Source of the DNA: Stomorhina lunata
Taxonomy: Eukaryota > Arthropoda > Insecta > Diptera > Rhiniidae
Reading direction: 5' to 3'
Assembly: GCA_933228675.1 (NCBI GenBank)
Contig: OW121741.1
Coordinates: 78,654,040 to 78,718,039, forward strand
DNA length: 64,000 nucleotides
Part shown: one piece after another, positions 50,085 through 61,805 of the stretch
Layout: each line of letters starts with the position of its first letter
Position numbering within the stretch: the first letter of the stretch is position 1
Program-made: the position numbers and the translations under genes
Notes under the pieces: model-generated
The model's database searches: none
The model's input: the letters and a program-made list of their open reading frames with translations, nothing else
What the model was told of the DNA's origin: nothing

Positions 50085-51910
50085 GAAAATTTTTTATCAA
50101 ACATTTTTCTATAGAAAATATTTTATCAAAAATTTTTTTATAGAAAATTTTTTATCAAAAATTTTTCTATAGAAAATTTTTTATCAAAATTTTTCTATAG
50201 AAAATTTTTTATCAAAAATTTTTCTATAAAAAATGTTTTATCAAAAATTTTTCTACAGAAAATTTTTTATCAAAAATTTTTCTATAGAAATTTTTATATT
50301 AAAAATTTTTCTATAGAAAATTTTTTATCAAAAATTTTTCTATAGAAAATTTTTTATCAAAAATTTTTCTTTAGAAAATTTCTTTATCAAAAATTTTTCT
50401 GTAGAACATTTTTTATCAAAAATTTTTCTATAGAAAATTTTTTATCAAAAATTTTTCTATAGAAAATATTTTATCAAAAATTTTGTTATAGAAAATTTTT
50501 TATCAAAAATTTTTCTTTAGAAAATTTCTTTATCAAAAATTTTTCTGTAGAACATTTTTTATCAAAAATTTTTCTATAGAAAATTTTTTATCAAAAATTT
50601 TTCTATAGAAAATATTTTATCAAAAATTTTGTTATAGAAAATTTTTTATCAAAAATTTTTCTATAGAAAATTTTTTATCAAAAATTTTTCTATAGAAAAT
50701 TTTTTATCAAAAATTTTTCTATAAAAAATGTTTTATCAAAAATTTTTCTACAGAAAATTTTTTATCAAAAATTTTTCTATAGAAATTTTTTTATTAAAAA
50801 TTTTTCTATAGAAAATTTTTTATCAAAAATTTTTCTATAGAAAATTTTTTATCAAAAATTTTTCTTTAGAAAATTTCTTTATCAAAAATTTTTCTGTAGA
50901 ACATTTTTTATCAAAAATTTTTCTATAGAAAATTTTTTATCAAAAATTTTTCTATAGAAAATTTTTTATCAAAAATTTTTCTATAGAAAATTTTTTATCA
51001 AAAATTTTTCTATAGAAAATTTTTTATCAAAAATTTTTCTATAGAAAATTTTTTTATCAAAAATTTTTCTATAGAAAATTTTTTATCAAAAATTTTTCTA
51101 TAGAAAATTTTTTATCAAAAATTTTTCTATAGGAAAATTTTTTATCAAAAATTTTTCTATAGGAAAATTTTTGATAAAAAATTTTCTATAGAAAAATTTT
51201 TGATAAAAAATTTTCTATAGAAAAATTTTTGATAAAAAATTTTCTATAGAAAATTTTTTATCAAAAATTTTTCTATAGAAAATTTTTTATCAAAAATTTT
51301 TCTATAAAAAATTTTTTATCAAAAATTTTTCTATAAAAAATTTTTTATCAAAAATTTTTCTATAAAAAATTTTTTATCAAAAATTTTTCTATAAAAAATT
51401 TTTTATCAAAAATTTTTCTATAAAAAATTTTTTATCAAAAATTTTTCTATAAAAAATTTTTTATCAAAAATTTTTCTATAAAAAATTTTTTATCAAAAAT
51501 TTTTCTATAGAAAATTTTTTATTAAAAACGTTTCCATAGAAAGTCTTTTTATCAAAAACGTTTATATAGAAATTTTTTTTATCAAAACTTTTTCTATAGA
51601 CAATTTATTTATCAAAACTTTTTCTATAGGCAATTTATTTATCAAAAATTTTTCTATAGAAAATTTTTTATCAAAAGTTTTTCTATAGAAAGTTTTTTTT
51701 ATCAAAAATTTTTCTTTAGAAAATTTCTTTATCAAAAATTTTTCTATCAAGAATCAAAAATTTTTCTATCAAAAATCAAAAATTTTTTTATCAAAAATTT
51801 TTCTATAAAAAATTTTTATCAAAAATGTTTCTATAGAAACAAAAAATTTTTCTAAAGAAAATTTTTTTATCAAAAATTTTTCTTTAGGTAATTTTTTTAT
51901 CAATAAGAAA

Positions 51911-52814
51911 AATTCATCGGTATAATACACATGATATAAAAAGTCTCAGAGATGGCGCTATTTTATGTTGTGTTCCCTTGGCGATTTATTACGAAAGGGG
52001 TTTTATGACGTATTGGGGTAATTCTTATTCCTACAAAATCTGATTCCATTTACTTTTTTTTTCAATATTTATTTTCAAAATAATCGAAAGTTAATTCTTA
52101 AAATATTTTTCTGTTAACACCATGCCAACACCTAAATATTATTAAAAGAAAACTATTAAAACTCAATCAAAAGAAATCGCATTATTTAAATGGCAAATGC
52201 AAAAAATACAAACAAAAAAAATAAATATGGAAATAATTTCCCAAACTAAAGACAAACGAAAAGTTAGAATTTTGAACAAAAAAACAAAGCAATTTTTCAT
52301 GAAAAGTTGGAAAATATTGTGAGAAATGACAATACTCGTTCATAAAAAGAAATGAAGTGTAAGAATTATATGAAGTCAAAACGAATTAGAATAGCCCTAT
52401 AAGCGAGAAGTGTTGTAACTAAATAGATAAGATATCAAACAAATACAAAATTTATGATCTTCTATAACATAAACAATGGATTGGCTCTTCCTTCTTATAG
52501 TCCAGACCTTGTAGAACGCACTTACTGGAATACGTTTCACTTCAGAATGAAATGAATGAAATTTTTATATCAAAAGCGGATCAGTTCTAAATATGGAAAT
52601 AGAAATAGAAAAATAAAGGAATGTTAAGAATTTATTGCCAAATTTTATTCAAAATGCAAAAATATATTTAAGTTTAACCCTTTTTTCCGGGATCAAAGGT
52701 CAGAATTTTAAGTTTTTTATTTTCTATATTAAAATTATATTCTTAATATTTTTAGCAAATTTTGCTCAAAATGGAAAATATATTAATTTTATTTACATTT
52801 AGTCAATTTATTAA
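51911..52814. other. AT-rich spacer between two minisatellites
   Basis: Apart from the mariner fragment near 52475 no feature is supported. Open frames are short and low in complexity. Confidence 0.45.
52475..52560 (+). pseudogene. Mariner/Tc1 transposase scrap
   Basis: AATGGATTGGCTCTTCCTTC then TTATAGTCCAGACCTTG gives LPSYSPDL, the conserved (P)xSPDL motif just before the third catalytic residue in Tc1/mariner transposases. It closely parallels ATGGATTGG...TTTTAGTCCAGACCTT in the Tc1-like relic at 16227-16258. Nothing before or after is recognisable. Confidence 0.4.
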
Positions 52815-55800
52815 AAAATATATTTTTTAAAAATTTTCTATTTTTATTGGAAATTTTTCAAAAATTTTCTATTTTTGAAATATTTTCTATTTTTATAGAA
52901 AATTTTTCAAAATTTTCTATTTTTATATTAAATTTTTCAAAAATTTTCTATTTTTATAGGAAATTTTTCAAAAATTTTCTATTTTTATAGGAAATTTTTC
53001 AAAAATTTTCTATTTTTATAGGAAATTTTTCAAAAATTTTCTATTTTTATAGGAAATTTTTCAAAAATTTTCTCTTTTTATAGGAAATTTTTCAAAAATT
53101 TTCTATTTTTATAGGAAATTTTTCAAAAATTTTCTATTTTTATAGGAAATTTTTCAAAAATTTTCTATTTTTATAGAAAATTTTTCAAAAATTTTCTATT
53201 TTATAGGAAATTTTTCAAAAATTTTCTATTTTTATAGGAAATTTTTCAAAAATTTTCTATTTTTATAGGAAATTTTTCAAAAATTTTCTATTTTTATAGG
53301 AAATTTTTCAAAAATTTTCTATTTTTATAGGAAATTTTTCAAAAATTTTCTATTTTTATAGGAAATTTTTCAAAAATTTTCTATTTTTATAGGAAATTTT
53401 TCAAAAATTTTCTATTTTTATAGGAAATTTTTCAAAAATTTTCTATTTTTATAGGAAATTTTTCAAAAATTTTCTATTTTTATAGGAAATTTTTCAAAAA
53501 TTTTCTATTTTTATAGGAAATTTTTCAAAAATTTTCTATTTTTATAGGAAATTTTTCAAAAATTTTCTATTTTTATAGGAAATTTTTCAAAAATTTTCTA
53601 TTTTTATAGGAAATTTTTCAAAAATTTTCTATTTTTATAGGAAATTTTTCAAAAATTTTCTATTTTTATAGGAAATTTTTCAAAAATTTTCTATTTTTAT
53701 AGGAAATTTTTCAAAAATTTTCTATTTTTATAGGAAATTTTTCAAAAATTTTCTATTTTTATAGGAAATTTTTCAAAAATTTTCTATTTTTATAGGAAAT
53801 TTTTCAAAAATTTTCTATTTTTATAGGAAATCTTTCAAAAATTTTCTATTTTTATAGGAAATTTTTCAAAAATTTTCTATTTTTATAGGAAATTTTTCAA
53901 AAATTTTCTATTTTTATAGGAAATTTTTCAAAAATTTTCTATTTTTATAGGAAATTTTTCAAAAATTTTCTATTTTTATAGGAAATTTTTCAAAAATTTT
54001 CTATTTTTATAGGAAATTTTTCAAAAATTTTCTATTTTTATAGGAAATTTTTCAAAAATTTTCTATTTTTATAGGAAATTTTTCAAAAATTTTCTATTTT
54101 TATAGGAAATTTTTCAAAAATTTTCTATTTTTATAGGAAATTTTTCAAAAATTTTCTATTTTTATAGGAAATTTTTCAAAAATTTTCTATTTTTATAGGA
54201 AATTTTTCAAAAATTTTCTATTTTTATAGGAAATTTTTCAAAAATTTTCTATTTTTATAGGAAATTTTTCAAAAATTTTCTATTTTTATAGGAAATCTTT
54301 CAAAAATTTTCTATTTTTATAGGAAATTTTTCAAAAATTTTCTATTTTTATAGGAAATTTTTCAAAAATTTTCTATTTTTATAGGAAATTTTTCAAAAAT
54401 TTTCTATTTTTATAGGAAATTTTTCAAAAATTTACTATTTTTATAGGAAATTTTTCAAAAATTTTCTATTTTTATAGGAAATTTTTCAAAAATTTTCTAT
54501 TTTTATGGGAAATTTTTTTAAAAATTTTCTATTTTTATAGGAAATTTTTCAAAAATTTTCTATTTGTATAGGAAATTTTTCAAAAATTTTCTATTTTTAT
54601 AGGAAATTTTTCAAGAATTTTCTATTTTTATAGGAAATTTTTCAAAAATTTTCTATTTTTATAGGAAATTTTTCAAAAATTTTCTATTTTTATAGGAAAT
54701 TTTTCAAAAATTTTCTATTTTATAGGATTTTTTTAAAAATTCTCTATTTTTATAGGATTTTTTTTTTAAATTTTCTATTTTGATAGGAAATCTTTGAAAA
54801 AATTTCCATTTTTATAGGAAATTTTTCAAAAATTTTCTTTTTTTATAGGAAATTTTTCAAAAATTTTCTATTTTTATAGGAAATTTTTCAAAAATTTTCT
54901 ATTTTTATAGGAAATTTTTCAAAAATTTTCTATTTTTATAGGAAATTTTTCAAAAATTTTTTTTTTTTATAGGAAATTTTTCAAAAATTTTCTATTTTTA
55001 TAGGAAATTTTTCAAAAATTTCTTATTTTTAAAGGAAATTTTTCAAAAAATTTCTATTTTTATAGGAAATTTTTCAAAAATTTTCTATTTGTTAAGGAAA
55101 TTTGTAAGAAATTTTCTTTTTTTTAGGAAAGTTTTGAAAAACTTTCTATTTTTTTTTAGGAAATTTTCAAAAATTTTCAATTTTTATACGAAATTTTTAA
55201 AAAATTTCTATTTTTATAGGAAATTTTTCAAAAATTTTCTATTTTATAAGAATTTTTTTAAAAATTCTCTATTTTTATAGAATTTTTTTTTTTAAATTTT
55301 CTATTTTGATAGGAAATCTTTGAAAAATTTTCCATTTTTATAGGAAATTTTTCAAAAATTGTCTTTTTTTATAGGAAATTTTTCAAAAATTTTCTATTTT
55401 TATAGGAAATTTTTCAAAAATTTTCTATTTTTATAGGAAATTTTTCAAAAATTTTCTATTTTTATAGGAAATTTTTCAAAAATTTTCTATTTTTATAGGA
55501 AATTTTTCAAAAATTTTCTATTTTTATAGCAAATTTTTCAAAAATTTTCTATTTTTATAGGAAATTTTTCAAAAATTTTCTATTTTTATAGGAAATTTTT
55601 CAAAAATTTTCTATTTTTATAGGAAATTTTTCAAAAATTTTCTATTTTTATAGGAAATTTTTCAAAAATTTTCTATTTTTATAGGAAATTTTTCAAAAAT
55701 TTTCTATTTTTATAGGAAATTTTTCAAAAATTTTCTATTTTTATAGGAAATTTTTCAAAAATTTTCTATTTATATAGGAAATTTTTCAAAAGTTTTCCAT

Positions 55801-56060
55801 TTCTTTTAGGAAATTTTTCAAAAATTTTCTATTGTTATAGGAAATTTAAAAAAAAAAAGTTATATTTTTATAGGAAATTTTTTTCTTTTTTTAGGAAATT
55901 TTAAAAAAAAATCTCTTCTTTTATAGGAATTTTTCAAAAATTTTTAATATTTATAGGAAATTTTTTTTACATGTTCTATTTTTGAAGGAAGGTTTTGAAA
56001 AATTTCTCATTTCTTTACAAAATTTTTCAAATATTTTCTATTTTTATAAGAAATTTTCAA
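52815..56060. repeat. 31-bp minisatellite F
   Basis: About 100 units of GAAATTTTTCAAAAATTTTC then TATTTTTATAG, 31 bases (measured from the GG starts at 52990 and 53021). The stretch 52950-54700 is almost invariant. The block 54715-54960 (with TTTTTTAAAAATTCTC variants) recurs at 55245-55480, a higher-order duplication of about 530 bases. The right end decays gradually. Confidence 0.96.
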
Positions 56061-56575
56061 AATGTATTTTTGATTAGATCGCAAGAACGATCTTTAACAT
56101 ATACTAAGATTCAATTATCCTCGACTAGTTGTGCAATCTTGTGAGGATCACCCATTATTCGTCGACAATTTACAAATGCCTAAAATTTAATTGTAGCGCC
56201 ACAAATAAAAAATTATAAATTGATGGTAAATAAATTGAGGCAAATAATGAAAAAATGGAAAAAGAAAAATAATATCAATTTATATTCAAACAATAGAAAA
56301 TTAGAAGCATTGGAATGGAAAGTAGAAAGGGGACAAAAAGGTACTGGAAAAGCCTAAAGGCTTTGAAAGGTTTTATACAATTACAAACAAAGGAAAGTGA
56401 AGGGAAACAGAAATAGAAGTTAATATTTTGCATAGAATTATAATAAAAAAGTTTATATCCATGAGAAATGGAGGTGGCAAATTGTTATTGAAACGAAAAG
56501 TATTACAAAAGTGTTGCACGTCTGAAATATGAGCTGTCATAACAAAATCAGACACTTTACTTGTAACACTAACTT
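56061..56575. other. Probable promoter-proximal region of the gene at 56903
   Basis: Sequence complexity rises here after the minisatellite. No certain TATA box or initiator could be chosen. Confidence 0.35.
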
Positions 56576-56902
56576 TTGCCAAACACGAAACGAAACGCAA
56601 GAATAATAAAATTACAATCAAAATCGAAAGTAACGCGAGTTATCAAACGGCAAAAATCAACAGAAAAAGTTGCATACAACAAGAAGAACTCGAATAGAAC
56701 AAAAAAAGAACAACAATTTATAAGTGAAAAGAAAAAAGCGTTTTCAAATCAAATTCGCACGATAAACTTATAAAATGTAAACCATTTTATTGAATGGAAG
56801 CAAAACTAGGGAGTAAAAAAAAGTAAAAGTGTAAAATTTAACATCAACAATTTTGACGTGTTTTAAATTAGAAATAAAAATAATTTAACAAGAAATCACA
56901 GA
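56576..56902 (+). promoter_or_regulatory. 5' leader with two short upstream ORFs
   Basis: A-rich leader typical of fly mRNAs. It contains a minimal start-stop element, ATG TAA, at 56775-56780, and a 10-codon upstream ORF at 56794-56826 (MEAKLGSKKK). An upstream frame from about 56576 to 56773 is also open but is not protein-like. Both short upstream ORFs end before the main ATG, so they could reduce or condition translation of the main frame. The exact transcription start is unknown. Confidence 0.5.
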
Positions 56903-57630
56903 ATGCGAACATTTAGTCAAAATTCTTCATCACAAGGCTCCTTCACCCACTACAACCCATCATCACAACCCACAATTACCCTAACAGCAGCTGCCAGAAC
57001 AGCCAAAACAGCAGCAGCTGCTGTAAAACAACCTCTTAACGATTCTCTACTAACAGTCACGACATCACCGAATCGTACCACAACCACCACCAAATGTGCC
57101 ACCGTTACAATGATGCTTGCCGAGCGCATTGTTCGCAACGACTGGTCAGTTGAGGATGAGCATTTCTTTGATTCGAACAACATGAACGTCTGGCAGACTT
57201 TAGAATTTCTCTCGGGTCTTAATACGCGCAAACGTTATAATTACGAGGGCTATAACGATGTCAGCAATTCGTTACGCACTTTAACGCCCTCCTGGCGTCG
57301 TGATAGTTTCGTTGAGAAAAATGTTAATCCTAACGGTGACGAGTCGAACTCTGGTCCTAATCGCAAGTATTCAACGGTGGCAAGTACTGGACCGGCAAAT
57401 AACAGTGATAATGCTTTAGCTAATAATGCCTTGGCCTCGGATGCTAAGGGTCTAAATGGGTCCGGTGGTGGGGCAATGGGACGCAATAAGCGTTCTTCTT
57501 CTTGTCATAACAAAAATTCCAAAAATGCGAAAGGTGGCCATCGTAAACGGAAAGATAAGCAGAAAAATATTGTATTAGATTCGGCCTATGCCTTATCACC
57601 ATCGGATTATTCAGATTTGATCAAATGCAC
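56903..57630 (+). CDS. First coding exon of an unrecognised host gene
   Basis: 242 full codons plus two bases, ending TGCAC with donor GTAAGA at 57631. The TAA of that donor is an intronic stop, so the protein continues outside the window's annotated part. Residues 1-65 are Ser/Thr/Ala/Gln-rich with poly-Ala and poly-Thr runs. Residues about 66-140 look structured (MMLAERIVRNDWSVEDEHFF, NMNVWQTLEFLSGLN, RKRYNYEGYNDVSNSLRTL). Residues 140-215 are Asn/Ser/Gly-rich. A basic stretch, GGHRKRKDKQKN, near 217-228 could be a nuclear-localisation signal. Codon use and GC content are clearly higher than in the surroundings. It has no signal peptide and no family I recognise. The next exon was not found before 61.9 kb. 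Confidence 0.8.
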
Positions 57631-57688
57631 GTAAGATAAAGAATTACAAATTTTAACTAAAACAAGAAATTTTAAAATTTTTGCTTAA

Positions 57689-58309
57689 GGTACGGTCAGA
57701 CTCATTAAACATTTAAATCAAATATTTTGAGTAAAATATTGTCAAAACAATATAATAAAAAATTTGTGGTCACACTTGCACATTTATTTGACGATTTTTA
57801 TTTGATAAAATACAGAAAAAATACGTTCAAAGTATAAACAAAAAAACAAGTTTTATTTATGGTCACACTGAAGATTAAATATTTTCCCAAAAAATATTTG
57901 ATCAAATTTTTTCAAAACAAAATTGTGTATCTAGCAATTTGTTTCTCATATTTGAGTTGTTGTTTCTCAAATTTGATGTTGTTGTTTCTCAAATTTGATG
58001 TTGTTGTTTCTCAAATTTGATGTTGTTGTTTCTGTTTGAATAGTAAACAATAGAAATGCTCAGCTGTTATTTGCCCCTGTTTGATGTTACAAAAATTTTG
58101 TAAGATTAAATAATTATTTGATCAAAATTTAATAAAATATTTGCTCTTGCATGGTCACATTAGAAAAATTTTTATTTGCTGGCAAATGATTTTGTTTTGT
58201 TCAAATCAACATGTTTCTTGTTTGAACCTCAAAAATATTTTGTGGTCAGACTACGAGGATCAAATATTTGATAATTTCGATTAAATGTTTAATCAATGTG
58301 ACCGTAGCT
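57689..58309. mobile_element. 621-bp miniature transposon with repeated GGTCACACT motifs
   Basis: Ends inverted: GGTACGGTCAGACTCATTAA at the left and, read inward from the right, GCTACGGTCACATTGATTAA; both continue with ACATTTAA. TTAA occurs directly outside the left end (57685-57688) and just outside the right end (58310-58313), compatible with a TTAA target. GGTCA(C/G)A(C/T)T words recur near 57694, 57770, 57862, 58152 and 58243 and inverted at 58298. A 22-bp tandem repeat sits in the middle. It has no coding frame and lies in the presumed first intron of the gene at 56903. Confidence 0.78.
57950..58035. repeat. 22-bp tandem repeat (TTTCTCAAATTTGATGTTGTTG)x~4
   Basis: Three nearly identical 22-base units plus a diverged first unit (TTTCTCATATTTGAGTTGTTG), inside the miniature transposon. 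Confidence 0.9.
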
Positions 58310-58724
58310 TTAAGAATATTCAATTCAAGAATAAATTATTAAAATATCAAAATCTTTTAGAAGAAAATGTCTATGGAAAATTCGAATTATAAGCTTGTTA
58401 TAGCTATATTTTTCGTTTATGAATTATGTTGTAAATCTTAATTTTAAGTATTTAAGAGGGTTGCCCTTTATATTTCGAAATTAAGCAGTCCCAGTTACCA
58501 TTTGGTAAATCACGAACCTTCACCTCTTTTGAAGGATATTTTAGAGCACTTTTTAATAATAATGACAAGGAGGAAAACACTGCAAATCAATGGGCGAACA
58601 TTCTAAAATGATAGTGTGGTTGTGGTTTTACATGTGTTAGTGTAACAAGAATCGTATGCATCGTCACCAATGTGCTTTTTTTTAATTTTTCTTGGAAATG
58701 TACTAAAATTTAAGGCTAAAATCT

Positions 58725-59075
58725 CAATTTCGGAAAACCAGACCTATGGAAGGTACCACAAATAATGGACCGATTACCATTTTAATAGCAATAGTCCCAC
58801 TATGAAAAGAAATATCTATGCCAAATTTCATCAAATTATCTTTCGAATTACGACCAGAACTTTGATTACAAGCTTCGCATGGGGGCCCATCCGACCAGTT
58901 AGCCAGCCAAACGTCCAGCCAAACTGACGGACTGACTGACATCGTTAAATCGACTCAAGAACTGATTCTAAGAGTTTTGGTATACTTAAAGGTGGGTCTA
59001 AGACCAATACTTCCATTCGTTATATACATCAGCACAAACTTATAATACCTTCTCCACTTAAGGTGGTGAAGGGTA
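58725..59075 (-). mobile_element. Family A repeat fragment
   Basis: On the minus strand: TATACCCTTCACCACCTTAA then GGTATTATAAGTTTGTG (the family hairpin end), TCTTAGACCCACCTT, a GAATCAGTTCTTGAGTCGAT block and GATGTCAGTCAGTCCGTCAG. It matches 9288-9440 in order. An adjacent TTAGGGTGGGTCG separates it from the family B copy. Confidence 0.78.
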
Positions 59076-59097
59076 TACATTAGGGTGGGTCGTTTTT

Positions 59098-60869
59098 TAT
59101 ACCCACCATCAAAAAGAATGGGGGGTATATTGAGATTGTCATTCCCTTTGTAATTTCCTTTATATTGGCTCGAAATCCAAAAAGGATATATATTCTGAAT
59201 CCTTATGAAATTCTAAGACGATTGAGCGATGTCCGTCTGTCTGCCCGTCTGTTGAAATCACGATAACGCCTAAACGAAAGGAGCTAGCTCACTGAAACTT
59301 AGTAAAAATATTTTTAATCTCTGAGAAAATTTTGGTATTGCAATTGGGCAAAATCGGTTTACATTTGACCATAGCTGCCGTATAACCTCGTCTAGGCTAA
59401 TCGCTTATTTGTTACTAAATGACAAATTATAGCAGCTATGATGATAAAATTTGGTATATAGAAGTTTTACATTAGCCCTAGGAAGCGTATAAAATTTCAT
59501 CTAAATCGGTTCACATTTAGATATAGCTCCCATACAAAAAACTTACGAAAACAGCCTAAATTTCACCAAAAATACACTTAAATGCCAACAAATCTAAAAG
59601 TATAACAGATATAACCACTAAATTTGGCACAAGAAATGCCAGCCAGTGTGCAAAATTTTGTTGTAACCGGTCACTATTTGACCTAGCTCCCATGTAAAAA
59701 ACTTACAAAATCACAAAAATTCAAAAAGCAAAGGGGATTTATGTCCGTCTGTCCTTCAGATAAAATCGTCATACCTTCTCAACTACAAGAGCTAGTAAGA
59801 CTAAATTAAGCACAAGGAAGTCTTATGCCAATGCCAGGCAGTGTGCAAAATTTTGTCACAATCGGTCACCATTTGACCATAGCTCCCATATATAAAAAAC
59901 TTATGGAAACACAAAAATACATAAAGAAAAGGTTGTTTATGTCCGTCTGTCCGTCAGATAAAAGCACGATAGCGCCTTAACGAAAAGAGCTAGAGGGACA
60001 AAATTTACAAATGTATTTTTGATATCGTTAAAAAGATGTGTGTTGACAATGCTCAAAATAGGTTCAAATTTAGTTAGAGCTCCCATAAAACCCCGCCCCG
60101 GGAAACACATTAATGCTGATAAATTGAATACAATTGTAATAGCTATGACGATTAAATTTAAAATAGGGAAGTTTTATGCAATTTTTGATCAGTTTATCAA
60201 ATTTTATAGGAATCAGTCCATACTTGACTTTAGCTTTCATATAAAAAACACTCACAGAAAGCCAAAATTTTAGCAAAGGCCAGTTAAAAGCTATTAAATT
60301 AGAAATTATGATAGCTATGGCCACTAAATTTTGCAAGAATAAGCTCTATATATATACCAGCCAGTGTGTAAAATTTTGTTACAATCGGTCAACATGTGGC
60401 CATAATTCTTGTATATATAACATCCCCTTTTTATATCTACAATCAAAAAGATTTAGAGGTACATTCATTATATTAAGATTGCACCTATGAAATTAGATAG
60501 GCATCAATCAATGTTCAGCTCAGACTTTATATATGATGAATGCATTTGGAACTCCTAACGAAATATATGGACCTGCCGTATTACTATTAACGTGTTTAGC
60601 ATAACTACATATTAATCACAACGAAAAGTATTTAACAACTTATTAATGTAAAACTATACCCGGTTATGAGACCGAATTTTGATCAAAGTAAGTACTGGGG
60701 AAACCACTAAAATATTTTTAAATGTTGAACTATAAAGCTACGGCAACCGAATTTAGTCCAAAGGTTTTACCAACAACACCAATAGCTTAGCGATTTTTTC
60801 AGTTTTGGTCCAGATTTTGAATTAGCTGCACCCTGTTTCTGAATTTAACACAACTTGATGGTGGGTATA
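59098..60869 (+). mobile_element. Family B repeat, near full-length copy
   Basis: It starts with TATACCCACCATCAA (59098-59112) and ends with the reverse complement TTGATGGTGGGTATA (60855-60869), perfect 15-bp inverted ends. After the left end come TTGTCATTCCCTTTGTAATT, a CGATGTCCGTCTGTCTG box and then five or so ~200-base modules. Each module has an (A/T)ATCGGT(T/C)(A/C)ACATTTGACCATAGC-like block and AGCTCCCATATAAAA-like block. The GTCCGTCTGTCC box recurs at 59743 and 59940, so the copy is internally duplicated. A hairpin, TTCGGC-ACA-GCCGA, and a T tail follow the right end. No coding capacity. Confidence 0.8.
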
Positions 60870-61463
60870 TAAGATTCGGCACAGCCGATTATAACACTCG
60901 TACTTGTTTTTAAATTGTTTTATTAAAACTTTTTATAAGATGATTTTTTGGTTAAACTTTTTTTTACTTTTTCATTCAAAATTTTATTGTATTGAATTTA
61001 TTTTGGTTTTAATATTTTTTAAAGATTTTCTTTGCCTTCTGCAGTCTTTAGGTTATTTTCTAGATAATTTTATGTCAACAACTTTTTTATAGAAAATGTT
61101 TTGGTTAACAACTTCTGTTTAAATTCATAATAGAAATTATTTTTTTACAAAAGAAAAAAAAAATGTTATAAACATTATCAAAAAACAGCAAAATTGTTTT
61201 CCCAAACATACTTTTTCTAATTAAATTGTATGTACTTTGACAATTTTTTTCACTGTGTATAAGTTGTTTCAAAGCTTCATTGTTATTTATCCTAGTCACA
61301 AACCATTAACATACGAAAACTTTACACAAAAGCTTTTGTATAAGCTCATACTGTGTTTCTCCAAAAGCTGAAAAAACGATAACAACTATCGATTAATACA
61401 AACATGCAGTACATGAGGTCGCAGCGTATTTAAAGCACACTAGTATTACAATGTATATATAAA

Positions 61464-61500
<37 letters not shown>
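60870..61500. other. AT-rich DNA between family B and the errantivirus
   Basis: A T-rich tail, then unique AT-rich sequence. A (TA)n tract at about 61469-61494 directly borders the errantivirus LTR and was probably its target. No gene. Confidence 0.5.
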
Positions 61501-61501
<1 letters not shown>

Positions 61502-61550
61502 AATTAAAAGTCTTTTCAAATTTTTTATAAAAAAATATTTTATTTTATAA

Positions 61551-61573
61551 CTTATAACCGGACGGGTTATAAG
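61551..61573. repeat. Perfect 9-bp hairpin inside the LTR
   Basis: CTTATAACC (61551-61559), five-base loop GGACG, GGTTATAAG (61565-61573). It lies downstream, on the transcript, of the AATAAA signal at 61588-61583, so it may structure the polyadenylation region or R/U5 boundary. Confidence 0.85.
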
Positions 61574-61699
61574 AAATACGACTTTATTTTATTAATTCAC
61601 AAAACTGACTGCAAAGACTTTACAATAATTTCTTATAACGAAACTTATTTTATTAGTGAATTTGTTGATTTCGCATTTTCATGCAACAGCTAATCAAAC

Positions 61700-61805
61700 A
61701 GCTAGCAATGCAGTTTTAATGTTGGAACGTTTCTTGGCTGTTGAACTCGAAAATAGCTAGCAATGCATTTTTAATGTTGGCGCGTTTCTTGGCTGTTGAA
61801 CTTGA
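61700..61805. repeat. 55-bp tandem duplication in the LTR
   Basis: AGCTAGCAATGCA...TTTTAATGTTGG...CGTTTCTTGGCTGTTGAACT occurs at 61700-61750 and again at 61755-61805 with four or five differences. It is positioned in the presumed U3 region, where such duplications often multiply enhancer-type sites. Confidence 0.9.

Larger units (their letters stand above)
47745..51910. repeat. 29-bp minisatellite E
   Basis: More than 130 units of AAAAATTTTTCTATAG followed by AAAATTTTTTATC, 29 bases where intact (for example starts at 49621 and 49650). The edges are diverged and the centre (49320-49800, 50650-51510) homogeneous. A block near 50340-50520 recurs at about 50520-50640 and 50830-50910 with the same private variants (CTTTAGAAAATTTCTTT, CTGTAGAACATT), showing higher-order duplication of about 180 and 500 bases. 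Units near 51155-51245 are inverted. Lys/Phe/Ile-rich open frames over it are artefacts. Confidence 0.95.

Noticed and set aside
47986..51750. Lys/Phe/Ile-rich repeat proteins (for example FLIKKFPIEKFLIKK)
   Set aside because: Direct translations of the 29-bp minisatellite; the same frames appear in other arrays and vanish with each indel.
56950..57486. Two minus-strand frames over the exon at 56903
   Set aside because: Antisense shadows created by the GC-rich coding exon.
58724..58942. 72-codon minus-strand frame
   Set aside because: Lies within a family A repeat copy; frames in other copies do not correspond.
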